Source: Vibrio celticus
GTDB taxonomy: Bacteria; Pseudomonadota; Gammaproteobacteria; Enterobacterales; Vibrionaceae
NCBI RefSeq assembly: GCF_024347335.1
Contig: NZ_AP025464.1
Span: 1,798,001 to 1,862,000 of the forward strand
Direction of reading: 5' to 3'
DNA length: 64,000 nt
Position numbers and translations under genes: made by a program. How positions within the stretch are numbered: the first letter of the stretch is position 1; each line of letters starts with the position of its first letter. Below are positions 48,631 through 57,067 of this stretch, piece by piece. The notes beneath the pieces are model-generated. The model was not told the DNA's origin. It saw nothing but the letters and a program-made list of their open reading frames with translations, and did no database searches.

Positions 48631-49233
48631 CTAGTGTGCGATATCGAGTTGGTTGTCTTTCACGCCGTTAATGCGGAACCAACCTGCAATACTGAATCGC
48701 TCTGTGTTGGTCGGCAGTACCTCGTGTGGGAACTGTTCAGATAAGAACACAAATAAGCGGCCTGACTTTGGTGGAATGGTCGCGATGTGGTTGTCTTTTA
48801 GATCGTAAACCACAAGCTCACCTGCGTCTTCCTCTGTCCACTCGTCGTTCATGTAGAACACGGTAGTCAGACGGCGGTTCTCATTGCCCTTGAAGCAGTC
48901 TAAGTGCTTCTGGTAGAAGTCGCCTTTTTCGTATTTAGCAAAGTGTGCTTCGTACTCGAACAGACCCAAAAAGAACGCTTGGTTTGCTGCTAAACGAATT
49001 TGTTCCATCTTGTCTAGAAACAGAGATGCTGGCTGACCCATATCGCGGCGCACCCATTGAATCTTGTCGCTACGGATGGTCGACTCTCGCGTTACTTCAT
49101 CGTTACGGCCAATCCTAGCCTTTTTCCAGTTCTCTGGAATGCAATCCCTCAATGCCACCACTTCTTCTTGAGTTAAGAAGTCATCCCAAACAAAGTAACC
49201 TTGGGTAGAAAGAGCATCGATTAGTTGGTTCAT
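48631..49233 (-). CDS. 2-oxoglutarate/Fe(II) dioxygenase (prolyl 4-hydroxylase type)
   Basis: About 200 residues from the ATG at 49233 (a GTG at 49242 is also in frame). The double-stranded beta-helix core carries the iron facial triad: HLDCF (His-x-Asp, near 117) and FPHEVLP (His, near 173), with the 2-oxoglutarate Arg in ERFSIAGWF. The N terminus MNQLIDALSTQGYFVWDDFL resembles P4H-like proteins that hydroxylate a protein side chain. The substrate is unknown. It is monocistronic, and its terminator now holds an IS. Confidence 0.88.
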   Translation of the reverse strand: MNQLIDALSTQGYFVWDDFLTQEEVVALRDCIPENWKKARIGRNDEVTRESTIRSDKIQWVRRDMGQPASLFLDKMEQIRLAANQAFFLGLFEYEAHFAKYEKGDFYQKHLDCFKGNENRRLTTVFYMNDEWTEEDAGELVVYDLKDNHIATIPPKSGRLFVFLSEQFPHEVLPTNTERFSIAGWFRINGVKDNQLDIAH

Positions 49234-49619
49234 GTATAGCACTCAGACAATAAATTAGAAGCGCATATATAGTCCTAATAACTTAGGTCAACAAATCACG
49301 TATTTTGTCGTTACGACAAATGGTGCTGGAGGCTTGAATCGCAAGGCCTATAGAGCAAGGTTTACGGCAATGCGGGCATTTGATAATGCTGAAAATATCG
49401 GATGAAATTGATGGCAATCTTTGGAATCTGTTCCCATTGTTCTGAGTTGAATTGGATTTGAGTAACATTGGATTTGAGCAATTTAGTGGATTCCAATAGA
49501 AATCTTGATTCGAGTTCTCTATCCGGTTTTAGATTGTTGCCTTTAACAAAATGATCACAATTGAAGTTGGATTTGCTATTGTATAGGTCTGACCAGTTGT
49601 TTTATCACAAGGAGCGGTT
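49234..49619. other. Intergenic region between oxygenase and MBL genes
   Basis: This 386-bp region is bounded by divergent genes. A 61-codon frame on the minus strand (49283-49468) contains CPHCRKPC, but it has no ribosome site and poor coding character, so it is not called. Short repeats of TTGGATTTGAG occur at 49449-49478. Otherwise it should hold the two promoters. Confidence 0.45.
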
Positions 49620-50408
49620 TTGCAGCTGCATACCATCAAAGGCTATATCCAAGACATGTATCTCGTAGAGTACCCAGATAGGTTGCTGTTACTTGATGGC
49701 GCGTGCCGTGCGGATATTCCTCACCTTAAAGCTTTCATTGAAGATGAACTTGTCCGTGAATTTAGCGACCTACACACTGTGGTTGTGACGCACATGCATC
49801 CCGATCATGCAGGCGCTGCGCATACGCTCAGAAAGCTGACGAACTGTAACTTGGTGGCAGCAAACCGAGATAAAGACTGGTATTACGGCATTGATGGCAT
49901 TTTGATGCATTTGACGGATCTGGCGCTGGCACGATGGATGGCGAATCGCTTAGGGAAGCCTAAAGCAAACCTATGGTATTCAAGAAAGTTAAAGCCGGAC
50001 TACAAGTTATCAGATGGTGAGAGCATTCCGGGTTTTGATGACTGGTTGGTTCTAGAAACGCCGGGGCACACTGACCGAGATCTTTCGGTTTATTGCCCAT
50101 CTCACAGCGTTGCCTATGTCGCAGACCTAATGGTGGAAGTGAAAAAGAAACTGATTCCGCCTTTCCCTATCTTTCATCCTAACAAGTACCGAGCGTCAGT
50201 ATCTCGTATCTATGAGATGCAGCTTGATACCTTGCTGGTGGCGCATGGTGGTCAAGTCGATTTTAGTCAGAAAGCTTTTGAACATCTGTTAATGAGTGCG
50301 CCAAGAAGGCCCGTTACACATTGGCGAGTGACAAAAATTAAAACCAAGAAATTGTTGTTATCGATTTGGCGATTTGGTTTTCAATCTCATGGTAAATCTA
50401 AGAAATAG
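49620..50408 (+). CDS. MBL-fold metallo-hydrolase
   Basis: A 262-residue protein with the metallo-beta-lactamase metal motif THMHPDHAGAAHTL (about residues 58-71), a further His in ETPGHTDRDLSVY (near 143) and Asp in VAYVADLMVE (near 162). The start is a TTG preceded by AAGGAG; no nearby ATG preserves the first strand (IKGYIQDMYLVEYPDRLLLL). The substrate is not indicated. It is convergent with the rimK pair across a shared terminator. Confidence 0.85.
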   Translation: MQLHTIKGYIQDMYLVEYPDRLLLLDGACRADIPHLKAFIEDELVREFSDLHTVVVTHMHPDHAGAAHTLRKLTNCNLVAANRDKDWYYGIDGILMHLTDLALARWMANRLGKPKANLWYSRKLKPDYKLSDGESIPGFDDWLVLETPGHTDRDLSVYCPSHSVAYVADLMVEVKKKLIPPFPIFHPNKYRASVSRIYEMQLDTLLVAHGGQVDFSQKAFEHLLMSAPRRPVTHWRVTKIKTKKLLLSIWRFGFQSHGKSKK

Positions 50409-50458
50409 ATAAGCTCAAAGTAAGATCGGCAACTTGAAATTAAAGAATAGAACGCAAT

Positions 50459-50482
50459 AAGGCCAGTCATGAGACTGGCCTT
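50459..50482. terminator. Bidirectional terminator between MBL gene and rimK pair
   Basis: AAGGCCAGTC pairs with GACTGGCCTT across a 4-nt loop between convergent genes. Confidence 0.8.
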
Positions 50483-50537
50483 ATATCGTTGTGACTAACT
50501 TTAGCTATAACCTGTGGAGCGGTTACGATGACTCGGA

Positions 50538-50966
50538 TTAGTGAGTTAGCAGGAACTCACCCGCTGGATCAACAATCACTTTGTCACTCATGCCTTGACG
50601 ACCAAGCAACATCATATAAGTCATATCTTGACGGTTGCTTAGCGTGATATCGATAGGCCATTCCTGACCACCCATTTTTAGCATGGTTTCAATCACACAA
50701 CGGTGTTCAACTTCGCCGTTAGATGATTTGATTTTCTTACTTGTTTTCAGCTTCGCTTTGCAGCGCACAGTCTCTTCTAGGTGGTAAACGTCTGGGTGAA
50801 GATCGAATTCCACGAAGTTCTCACCGTCTGTTTTTACACATAGTAGATTGTCTACGTGTAGAGAAGAGGTTTTAGCCCCTGTATCAACACGTGTATGTAG
50901 TCCAGTTATCCCTAACTCTGGTAAGCAAAGTGCTTCAGTATTCCCTATGATCATTTTATTGTTCAT
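50538..50966 (-). CDS. RimK-associated retropepsin-like protease
   Basis: About 142 residues from the ATG at 50966, which follows GGA (the frame opens at 50981). It belongs to the family annotated ATP-dependent zinc protease (PF05618), with an aspartic-protease-like motif RVDTGAKTSSLHV (near residue 25) and the later LLGRQGMSDKVIVD. The gene follows rimK by 32 bp. In Pseudomonas a homologous protein, RimB, works with RimK in controlling glutamate tails on ribosomal protein S6; the same role is inferred here from family and context. Confidence 0.88.
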   Translation of the reverse strand: MNNKMIIGNTEALCLPELGITGLHTRVDTGAKTSSLHVDNLLCVKTDGENFVEFDLHPDVYHLEETVRCKAKLKTSKKIKSSNGEVEHRCVIETMLKMGGQEWPIDITLSNRQDMTYMMLLGRQGMSDKVIVDPAGEFLLTH

Positions 50967-50998
50967 ATCATTTCCAATCATGAGTTAACGGTGTTAAA

Positions 50999-51904
50999 TC
51001 AGCCTTTGCCACGAGTACGGTTAGCGTTTGGTTTTGCATTTTTCTCGATGAATTCGAAAATCATGTCTGCTACATCTTTACCTGTCGCTTTCTCAATACC
51101 TTCTAGGCCAGGAGAAGAGTTCACTTCCATTACAACAGGGCCATTCTTAGATTGTAGAATATCTACACCACATAGGTTTAAACCCATGATTTTCGCAGCA
51201 TTGATTGCTGTAGCGCGCTCTTCTTTGGTTAGTTTAACCAGTTGAGCTGTACCGCCACGGTGCAGGTTAGAGCGGAATTCACCCTCACCAGCTTGGCGTT
51301 TCATTGCTGCAATAACCTTGTTACCCACAACAAAACAACGAATGTCTGCGCCATTAGCTTCTTCAATGAACTCTTGAACCAAGATGTTCGCTTTTAGGCC
51401 CATGAATGCTTCGATAACGCTTTCAGCTGCTTTGTTTGTTTCTGCTAAAACCACGCCGATACCTTGAGTACCTTCAAGAAGCTTGATAACCAGTGGCGCA
51501 CCACCTACGTTTTTGATCAAGTCTTGAATTTTGTCCGGGCGGCTAGCGAAACCTGTTTTTGGTAAGCCAATACCTTTACGAGACAACAATTGTAGTGAGC
51601 GCAGTTTGTCGCGAGAACGACTGATTGCTACTGACTCATTGATACAAAAAGTGCCCATCATTTCGAATTGGCGAACAACCGCAGTGCCGTAAAAGGTAAT
51701 GGAAGCGCCAATACGTGGAATAACAGCATCGTATTGAGGTAGCTCTTCACCCATGTAGCGAATCTTCGGATTGTTACTCGCGATATCTATATCACAGTGC
51801 AGCGTGTCGATAACATCGACCTGGTGACCACGTGCTTCTCCAGCCGCTTTTAAGCGAGAAGTAGAGTATAGATTTTCGTTGCGAGAAAGAATTGCGATAC
51901 GCAT
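50999..51904 (-). CDS. rimK: Ribosomal protein S6-L-glutamate ligase
   Basis: A 301-residue ATP-grasp ligase (E. coli RimK, 300). Signature segments: MRIAILSRNENLYSTSRLKA, PQYDAVIPRIGASITFYGTA, GGAPLVIKLLEGTQGIGVVL (ATP lid) and VMEVNSSPGLEGIEKATGKD (metal-binding Glu/Asn). RimK adds glutamates to the C terminus of ribosomal protein S6. It is the first gene of a two-gene unit with the retropepsin-like protease. Its leader is long and follows the candidate SgrS-like RNA on the same strand. Confidence 0.95.
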   Translation of the reverse strand: MRIAILSRNENLYSTSRLKAAGEARGHQVDVIDTLHCDIDIASNNPKIRYMGEELPQYDAVIPRIGASITFYGTAVVRQFEMMGTFCINESVAISRSRDKLRSLQLLSRKGIGLPKTGFASRPDKIQDLIKNVGGAPLVIKLLEGTQGIGVVLAETNKAAESVIEAFMGLKANILVQEFIEEANGADIRCFVVGNKVIAAMKRQAGEGEFRSNLHRGGTAQLVKLTKEERATAINAAKIMGLNLCGVDILQSKNGPVVMEVNSSPGLEGIEKATGKDVADMIFEFIEKNAKPNANRTRGKG

Positions 51905-52116
51905 GGCGTTTCCTTAGTTAATACCTGATTGGTAACTGCAAATAAATTAGTTGTTAGCTGAGCTTTCAGTTTTTCTGAGGCTCCTTGCTTGCTTCGGGGC
52001 GAACCTTAAGGCTTTTCGTTTAACTAAGAAAACGAATTAAATTTGTCGAGTCGACAACAGAAATTTATCGAATGCGTGAGCGATTGGTACAACTGGGTTG
52101 GGAGGGGATTTGGAAT

Positions 52117-52359
52117 GGAAAAGCGAGTTGAGACCTAACTCATATTGGGGGTAGGAGCCTATTAGGTTGTGCTCAACTCGCGTTAACTCGGTGCTTAAAA
52201 GTGTACTAATAACGCCAGTTACATAGCTCTATAAGTGTTCGTAGTGCTTCTCTTTCGAGCTTGCTACAGGTGCTTTTTAGCTTATTAAGATAGTATTTTC
52301 TCATGATGATTACTTCTCTTGTATTAGGCTTTGGTGGGAACTCAAAGTTCCTTGCTGAC
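52117..52359 (-). ncRNA. Candidate SgrS-like small RNA divergent from sgrR
   Basis: Predicted transcript of about 243 nt reading left. A possible promoter is TTATCA (52388-52393) with CATAAT (52366-52371), 16-bp spacer. The order is: a 5' hairpin (GGAACT-TTG-... AGTTCC, 52337-52351), a 32-codon ORF (52206-52304), then a 3' hairpin with stem GCGAGTTGAG/CTCAACTCGC, plus ACCTAA/TTAGGT, and a short T4 tract. The hairpin loop contains CTCCTACCCCC, complementary to a strong ribosome-binding site. E. coli SgrS (227 nt) has the same place next to sgrR, the same divergent direction and the same order of parts. The short U-tract and different seed are the weak points. Confidence 0.5.
52206..52304 (-). 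CDS. SgrT-like 32-residue protein
   Basis: ATG at 52304, TAG at 52206; AGAGAAG lies 8 nt upstream. The product begins MRKYYLNKLKSTCSKLEREA and ends ELCNWRY. E. coli SgrT, a 43-residue inhibitor of the glucose permease PtsG, begins MRQFYQHYFTATAKL and has a similar basic/aromatic start and a Leu-Glu-rich middle. The match is weak on its own; position within the SgrS-like transcript next to sgrR is the main support. It would be expected to act at the inner membrane on a PTS transporter. Confidence 0.5.
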   Translation of the reverse strand: MRKYYLNKLKSTCSKLEREALRTLIELCNWRY

Positions 52360-52506
52360 CCATTAATTATGGCCATTTAACAGGAAGTGATAAACAGACG
52401 GTTTTTTGGTAAGTTGTTCCTGTTTTTGTCTTTTATCGTCACTTAAAGACAAATGTGTTTTATAATCGGCTTTATGAGGAAGGGTTGTTTCTAAAAGGTT
52501 CATTAT

Positions 52507-54291
52507 TTGTCTGATCTAAACATGATGCGTTACTACACTAGGCTGGATTCGTTCGAGCCAAACATCTCACATTCGGTGACTTTGACTGAGGTGGCAGACA
52601 AGCTGTTTACCAGTTTGCGCCATGCACGAACCTTACTCGGCAAGATGCATCAAGCTGAATGGGTGGTGTGGGAGCCAAAAGTCGGCAGGAATCAACGTTC
52701 TAACCTGACATTGCGCTTTAGCAATCAACAACTGACTCAACATGTTGCCAGCAAGCTGATAGAGCAGGGTAAGTACGAAAAAGCGCTCTCTATTTTGGAT
52801 GATGACCGCGCAGTGTTTGGCTCTCTTCTCCAAGAAACATCCGGTGCGACGATGCGCGAAGGGTTACTGCACGTCCAATTAACCTACAAACGTAAGTTCG
52901 AAGATCTGTTCCCGCACCATATTCATCGTAGTAGTGAACGATTTTTGATCAGGCAAGTGTTCAGTTGTTTAGTGACTTGTAATGGCAAAGGCGAGTTGAA
53001 GCCTGAACTGGCGCATCATTGGCAATATGATGCTGAAAAGCTCGTTTGGACTTTCTATCTGCGCCCGGGACTTACTTTCCATGACGGACAGCCTGTGGAT
53101 GCTAAGCAATTAGTTTCGATGTTTTCTGCATTGCAAACTTTACCTTTCTATCAAACAGAGCTCGCCCATGTCGCTTCAGTTTACAGTGAGCAGCCATTGA
53201 GGATCAGCTTTCAACTCACCAAAGCCGATACCGGCTTTGCTGGTTTACTTGCTGGCGTTAAATATTCGATTCAACCCGCAGCGCAAGTCACCCGCGAACC
53301 GTCTCCATTAAGTTCTGTGTCCCATGCTGTTATTGGTACCGGTCCATTTAAAGTGGTTGAGACCAACAATGAACGAATCAAACTCGCCGCATTTGAACAC
53401 TATTATGGTTGCCGCTCGTTAACCGATGAGGTGACCATCTGGCAGTTTGAGGAATCAATGACGGGCACTGCTCGTTTCGATGATAGCCAAATGCACGTAT
53501 CGCCTTATGAAGATTCTTCTTGCTTCCATCAGTTAGGGAAAAGCGATGCGGAACTTGTTTCAGCAGACACAGACGGCCTTCGTAGCCGAGTCGAGGATGG
53601 GTGTCTGTTTATCCTCTTCAATCAGAACTCAGCGGCTAGCCCACTAAATAATGAGCAGCGCAAATACCTTTCAGAACTGACCAACCCACAAGCGATTTTG
53701 TCTCAGTTGGAACATAACAAGGGTTTGTTCAGTGTCTCTTTAGCTCAAAATATACTGCCAAGTTGGCAGGAATTGTATCGAACGCCTTCGAAAGAGACAC
53801 AACTGCCGAAAAAGATGAGTATTGCGGTTTATGATTATTATGCGTTGTATCGATGTGCGATTTGCGTATCCGATATACTCAAACGATATGGTGTGGAAGT
53901 TAAGGTGAACACCTACAGTTTTCGAGAGTTGGCGCAGCTCTCTCAGAGTGGCGAGTTAAAGGAGGACTTGGTGCTGTGTAACTTGAACCTCGATGACAAT
54001 GCTCCATCTTCGCTGTTCTCGTGGATGATGAACGATCCTGTTTTGCACTCTGCTTTGGGAGAGATGAACAGCGATTGGCTCAAGCAGCGCTTGGATAGTC
54101 ATAAAGCATCCGTGGAACTGCCTAATTACTTGGCAGAGCTAGAACCTATCGCTTCTACTCTGATCTCAGATTATTGGTTAGTGCCTATGTTCCATCACTT
54201 ACAGACCGTTCGTTTCCAAGGGATTCTGAAAAACGTAGCCATCACCAACTGGGGATGGCCAGATTTCAAAAATGTATGGTCTGCTGATTAA
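52507..54291 (+). CDS. sgrR: SgrR-family transcriptional regulator
   Basis: A 594-residue regulator (E. coli SgrR, 551). The N-terminal 110 residues form the SgrR winged helix (MMRYYTRLDSFEPN, then SLRHARTLLGKMHQAEWVVW); the rest is a family-5 solute-binding domain (ELAHHWQYDAEKLVWTFYLR, GLTFHDGQPVDAKQLVSMFS) used as a sensor, with no signal peptide. In E. coli it activates sgrS under glucose-phosphate stress. Here the start is TTG with AAGG 8 nt upstream; ATG at 52522 is an alternative. Its closest divergent neighbour is the candidate SgrS-like RNA, which it probably controls. Other SgrR-like proteins have different targets, so the name rests partly on context. Confidence 0.82.
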   Translation: MSDLNMMRYYTRLDSFEPNISHSVTLTEVADKLFTSLRHARTLLGKMHQAEWVVWEPKVGRNQRSNLTLRFSNQQLTQHVASKLIEQGKYEKALSILDDDRAVFGSLLQETSGATMREGLLHVQLTYKRKFEDLFPHHIHRSSERFLIRQVFSCLVTCNGKGELKPELAHHWQYDAEKLVWTFYLRPGLTFHDGQPVDAKQLVSMFSALQTLPFYQTELAHVASVYSEQPLRISFQLTKADTGFAGLLAGVKYSIQPAAQVTREPSPLSSVSHAVIGTGPFKVVETNNERIKLAAFEHYYGCRSLTDEVTIWQFEESMTGTARFDDSQMHVSPYEDSSCFHQLGKSDAELVSADTDGLRSRVEDGCLFILFNQNSAASPLNNEQRKYLSELTNPQAILSQLEHNKGLFSVSLAQNILPSWQELYRTPSKETQLPKKMSIAVYDYYALYRCAICVSDILKRYGVEVKVNTYSFRELAQLSQSGELKEDLVLCNLNLDDNAPSSLFSWMMNDPVLHSALGEMNSDWLKQRLDSHKASVELPNYLAELEPIASTLISDYWLVPMFHHLQTVRFQGILKNVAITNWGWPDFKNVWSAD

Positions 54292-54330
54292 CCTTTCTGA
54301 CTAGCTAAATAACTAAGTTAATTCGTTTTC

Positions 54331-54357
54331 AAAGTCGGTTTCTCCAAAATCGACTTT
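54331..54357 (+). terminator. Possible terminator after sgrR
   Basis: AAAGTCG pairs with CGACTTT across 13 nt; the T-tract is short, so the assignment is weak. Confidence 0.4.
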
Positions 54358-54478
54358 GGCACGCTCACGTCTAGATAAATTAAAAATTACACTCGGTGGT
54401 TTACTTTTTATTTTTGATATGTAAACTAGTCGGTGTAGTTTATTTGTTGGGTCTATCCCAACGGTTAAAGAGATACCA

Positions 54479-55540
54479 ATGAAAAAATATCTATTACCGA
54501 TTTTAGGAGTACTTGCCGTGGTCGCTATCGTAAGCACAGGTTCACAATCAAACGACAATCTAGATAAGCTTCCAAAGAAGTTTGCTAACAGTGAGTTGGA
54601 ATACAAATCGGGTATGTCTGATATTTTTTCAATCTTAAAAGCATACGTGACTGTGGAAAGAAACGAGCCAGTGCCGCGCGCTGCATTGCCTTTGATTCCA
54701 ATGACAGCTGAGCAATTGATCGAAGAACAAGACGACGTTGCTTACCGCTTAGGTCACTCCAGTGTGATGATGAAACTGGATGGCAAGTTAGTGATGACTG
54801 ACCCTGTGTTCAGTGATCGTGCATCACCCGTGCAATGGATGGGGCCAAAACGTTTTCATCCGACACCAATCACACTTCAAGACCTACCCGATATCGACGT
54901 GGTGGTGATCAGCCACGATCACTACGACCATTTAGACAAAGGTGCCGTTAAGGTGCTCGCTGACAAAGTGGGGATGTTCTTAGTGCCATTAAGAGTGGGC
55001 GCACTATTGGAAAAGTGGGGCGTGGATAAAGAGAAGATCATTGAATTGAACTGGTGGGAATCGGCAACAGCCTCAGACATTGAGTTCACGTTAACGCCGA
55101 CACAGCACTTCTCTGGACGTGGCTTGCTTGATCGTGACCAAACACTGTGGGGCAGTTGGGTTATTAACGCTTCAGACAAGAAAGTCTTCTTTAGCGGTGA
55201 TTCTGGTTACTTCAATGGCTTTAAAGAGATTGGCGACCGTTTTGGGCCGTTTGATTTAACCATGGTTGAAACGGGTGCGTATAACTCACTTTGGGCGGAT
55301 ATTCATATGTTCCCAGAACAGAGTGTTCAGGCACACATTGATCTGCAAGGTAAGGTGATGATGCCAATCCACAACAGTACCTTCGACCTTTCTATGCATG
55401 ATTGGCAAGATCCAATGGAACAAGCTCTGGCGATTAGCAAAGAGCGAGATGTACAAATGGTAAGCCCTGTGATGGGTGAGCGTTTGGTGATCTCAGAGCC
55501 GATACCTGTTCAGGCATGGTGGAAACTGGCATCTAATTAA
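54479..55540 (+). CDS. NAPE-PLD-like MBL-fold hydrolase, membrane-anchored
   Basis: A 353-residue protein with an N-terminal hydrophobic segment (KKYLLPILGVLAVVAIVSTG) that anchors or exports it. The MBL core has RLGHSSVMMKLDGKLVMTDP, the metal motif ISHDHYDHLDKGA (near 145), FFSGDSGYFNGF (Asp near 242) and VMMPIHNSTFDLSMHDW with the last His ligands. This order matches the NAPE-PLD/UlaG-like branch, enzymes acting on phospholipid-like phosphodiesters or lactones. Monocistronic; a strong terminator follows. Confidence 0.88.
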   Translation: MKKYLLPILGVLAVVAIVSTGSQSNDNLDKLPKKFANSELEYKSGMSDIFSILKAYVTVERNEPVPRAALPLIPMTAEQLIEEQDDVAYRLGHSSVMMKLDGKLVMTDPVFSDRASPVQWMGPKRFHPTPITLQDLPDIDVVVISHDHYDHLDKGAVKVLADKVGMFLVPLRVGALLEKWGVDKEKIIELNWWESATASDIEFTLTPTQHFSGRGLLDRDQTLWGSWVINASDKKVFFSGDSGYFNGFKEIGDRFGPFDLTMVETGAYNSLWADIHMFPEQSVQAHIDLQGKVMMPIHNSTFDLSMHDWQDPMEQALAISKERDVQMVSPVMGERLVISEPIPVQAWWKLASN

Positions 55541-55598
55541 CACTCTCTTCTAAGTGAGAGGTCGCCATACCGCTAATCTGTATAAAACCAGCTGATAC

Positions 55599-55637
55599 AA
55601 AAAACGCCACTGATCATTCGATTCGGTGGCGTTTTTT
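55599..55637. terminator. Bidirectional terminator
   Basis: AAAAAACGCCAC pairs with GTGGCGTTTTTT across 15 nt between two convergent genes. Confidence 0.88.
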
Positions 55638-55653
55638 CGTTTCGTTTTGAAGA

Positions 55654-56079
55654 TCAGCTTTCTAAGTTCTGCGCCATTTTCTTCGCAATTTTTCTGAATT
55701 GTTCTAACTCATCTTCGGCCATGCCTTTGGTCATTCTCTTCAGCATGTCTCGATCGATATCCGAGACCTTACTCATGATCTCTTGACCCTTATCGGTCAG
55801 AACCAATAACTGGCTGCGCTTGTCTTCCGGGTTCGGAGACTTCTTCACAAGTTCCTGATTGATCAAGGCATTAATGAGCCGAGTGACCTGTGCTTTATCA
55901 CGATCTAGGAAGTGTGCGATATCGATAGCGGTACATGGAGACTTCTTAGTAATGATCTTCATGACACGAATGTTCATAGGGGCGATCTCTGAGTCTAAGC
56001 TCTCAATCTGTTCGCTCATTTGACGTTTCAAAGAGTGCACTAAACGAAAGATAGACTCTAGCGATGTGTTATCAGACAT
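55654..56079 (-). CDS. MarR-family transcriptional regulator
   Basis: A 141-residue winged-helix regulator. DNA-binding segment: CTAIDIAHFLDRDKAQVTRL (recognition helix, about residues 55-74), then the wing KSPNPEDKRSQLLVLTDKGQ with the conserved Asp-Arg pair. The N- and C-terminal helices form the dimer interface. It is divergent from the DUF2798/DUF3861 genes; a 17-bp palindrome lies 20 bp before its start. Confidence 0.93.
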   Translation of the reverse strand: MSDNTSLESIFRLVHSLKRQMSEQIESLDSEIAPMNIRVMKIITKKSPCTAIDIAHFLDRDKAQVTRLINALINQELVKKSPNPEDKRSQLLVLTDKGQEIMSKVSDIDRDMLKRMTKGMAEDELEQFRKIAKKMAQNLES

Positions 56080-56098
56080 AAACGATCCTTAGAAATGT

Positions 56099-56115
56099 AG
56101 TTGACATTATCAACT
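56099..56115. promoter_or_regulatory. Probable MarR operator overlapping a -35 element
   Basis: AGTTGA-N5-TCAACT is a perfect inverted repeat between the marR-type gene and the DUF2798 gene. It contains TTGACA, which could be the -35 element of the rightward promoter, so repressor binding would block it. Confidence 0.65.
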
Positions 56116-56148
56116 TAATTGTTCGTAAATTCAAGACAGGAAATAGAT

Positions 56149-56640
56149 ATGACGATTCAAGCAACTCTAACGCCAACTCTTCCTGAGCAAAAAGGCACAC
56201 CGGTTTTATACAAAGTTTTGGTCATGATGAGCTTAATGCTGACGATTGGCGGCAGTTTAACGGCCGTGATGACCTACATGAATGTCGGATTCGGCGAGGC
56301 ATTTATTGGCAACTGGCTTTCTTCGTTAGCCCTTGTTGTCGTGATCATGATGCCAATGGGCGCGGTGATGATGGCTTTAGTAACCAAAGCCGTTGCTAGA
56401 GTGTTCACAACTTATAGCGAGAAAGTTCGCAACCTGATCGTAGGACTGATCATGGCATTCATAATGGAGTCCATGATGGCATTTGTAACAGCGGCAAATA
56501 ATATTGGATTTTCAGATACATCGGCGTTTACCAGTGGATGGTTTAATGGATTTATTGCCGCGCTTCCTATTGGCCTTACGATCATGGTCGTAATGTCGAT
56601 GACGGTTAAACCTAAGCTAGAACGATTCATGAAGAGCTAG
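56149..56640 (+). CDS. DUF2798-type membrane protein
   Basis: About 163 residues from the ATG at 56149, which follows AGGAA (the frame opens at 56119). Four hydrophobic helices form two similar halves, each about 70 residues: KVLVMMSLMLTIGGSLTAVM with GNWLSSLALVVVIMMPMGAV, then LIVGLIMAFIMESMMAFVTA with GWFNGFIAALPIGLTIMVVM. This duplicated pattern is that of DUF2798 proteins, of unknown function. Control by the divergent MarR regulator is likely; the DUF3861 gene follows 33 bp later. Confidence 0.85.
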   Translation: MTIQATLTPTLPEQKGTPVLYKVLVMMSLMLTIGGSLTAVMTYMNVGFGEAFIGNWLSSLALVVVIMMPMGAVMMALVTKAVARVFTTYSEKVRNLIVGLIMAFIMESMMAFVTAANNIGFSDTSAFTSGWFNGFIAALPIGLTIMVVMSMTVKPKLERFMKS

Positions 56641-56673
56641 CCAAAACATTTCACAGCATTGTAGGAGATCCAC

Positions 56674-56979
56674 ATGAAAGCATTTACAGGCAAACACAAT
56701 AACTACCGCATCACTATTGAAGAAGTGAGCGTTAAAGAAGACCGCGAACTTCAAACCATGCAGTTTGAAATTGAAGACAGAGAAAACATGTTCGCGATTG
56801 TTGAGAAGATCAAACAAGACAGCGGCTTAGATGAGCAATCAGCAGCACGACTGGGTGTGAGTATCCGCTTACTCGGTCCATTGATGATGCAAGATAGAAA
56901 GCATCCTCTGTTTGTTAATTTTATGCCTCACTTCAGAGACTTCATGCAAAACCTTAAGAAGACCTTGAAAGGGCAGTAA
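56674..56979 (+). CDS. DUF3861 family protein
   Basis: A 101-residue soluble protein. The segment NNYRITIEEVSVKEDRELQT, then MQFEIEDRENMFAIVEKIKQ, then EQSAARLGVSIRLLGPLMMQ matches DUF3861 proteins, which often sit in MarR-regulated operons. No enzymatic motif is visible. The ATG follows TAGGAG. Its terminator is split by the second IS3-family element. Confidence 0.82.
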   Translation: MKAFTGKHNNYRITIEEVSVKEDRELQTMQFEIEDRENMFAIVEKIKQDSGLDEQSAARLGVSIRLLGPLMMQDRKHPLFVNFMPHFRDFMQNLKKTLKGQ

Positions 56980-57003
56980 AGCCTAATCATCAGTAACACA
57001 TCG

Positions 57004-57015
57004 AAAAGCCAGTAA
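57004..57015 (+). terminator. Left half of the DUF3861 terminator, split by the IS
   Basis: AAAAGCCAGTAA here pairs perfectly with TTACTGGCTTTT at 58446-58457 beyond the IS, reconstructing a 12-bp terminator stem. Confidence 0.8.
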
Positions 57016-57067
57016 CGAATATGAACTGACCCCCAATAGTTGGACACCAATTATTGGGGGTCTTTTT

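Noticed and set aside
49283..49468. 61-codon minus-strand frame with CPHCRKPC
   Set aside because: It looks like a small zinc-ribbon motif, but there is no ribosome site and the rest is of low coding quality. It was left as intergenic sequence.
54313..54606. 97-codon minus-strand frame
   Set aside because: It overlaps the start of the well-supported MBL-fold gene on the other strand and has no family features.
48584..57021. Composite transposon bounded by the IS3-family copies
   Set aside because: Each copy lies in its own restored terminator, and the genes between look like ordinary chromosomal Vibrio genes, so independent insertions explain the layout better.
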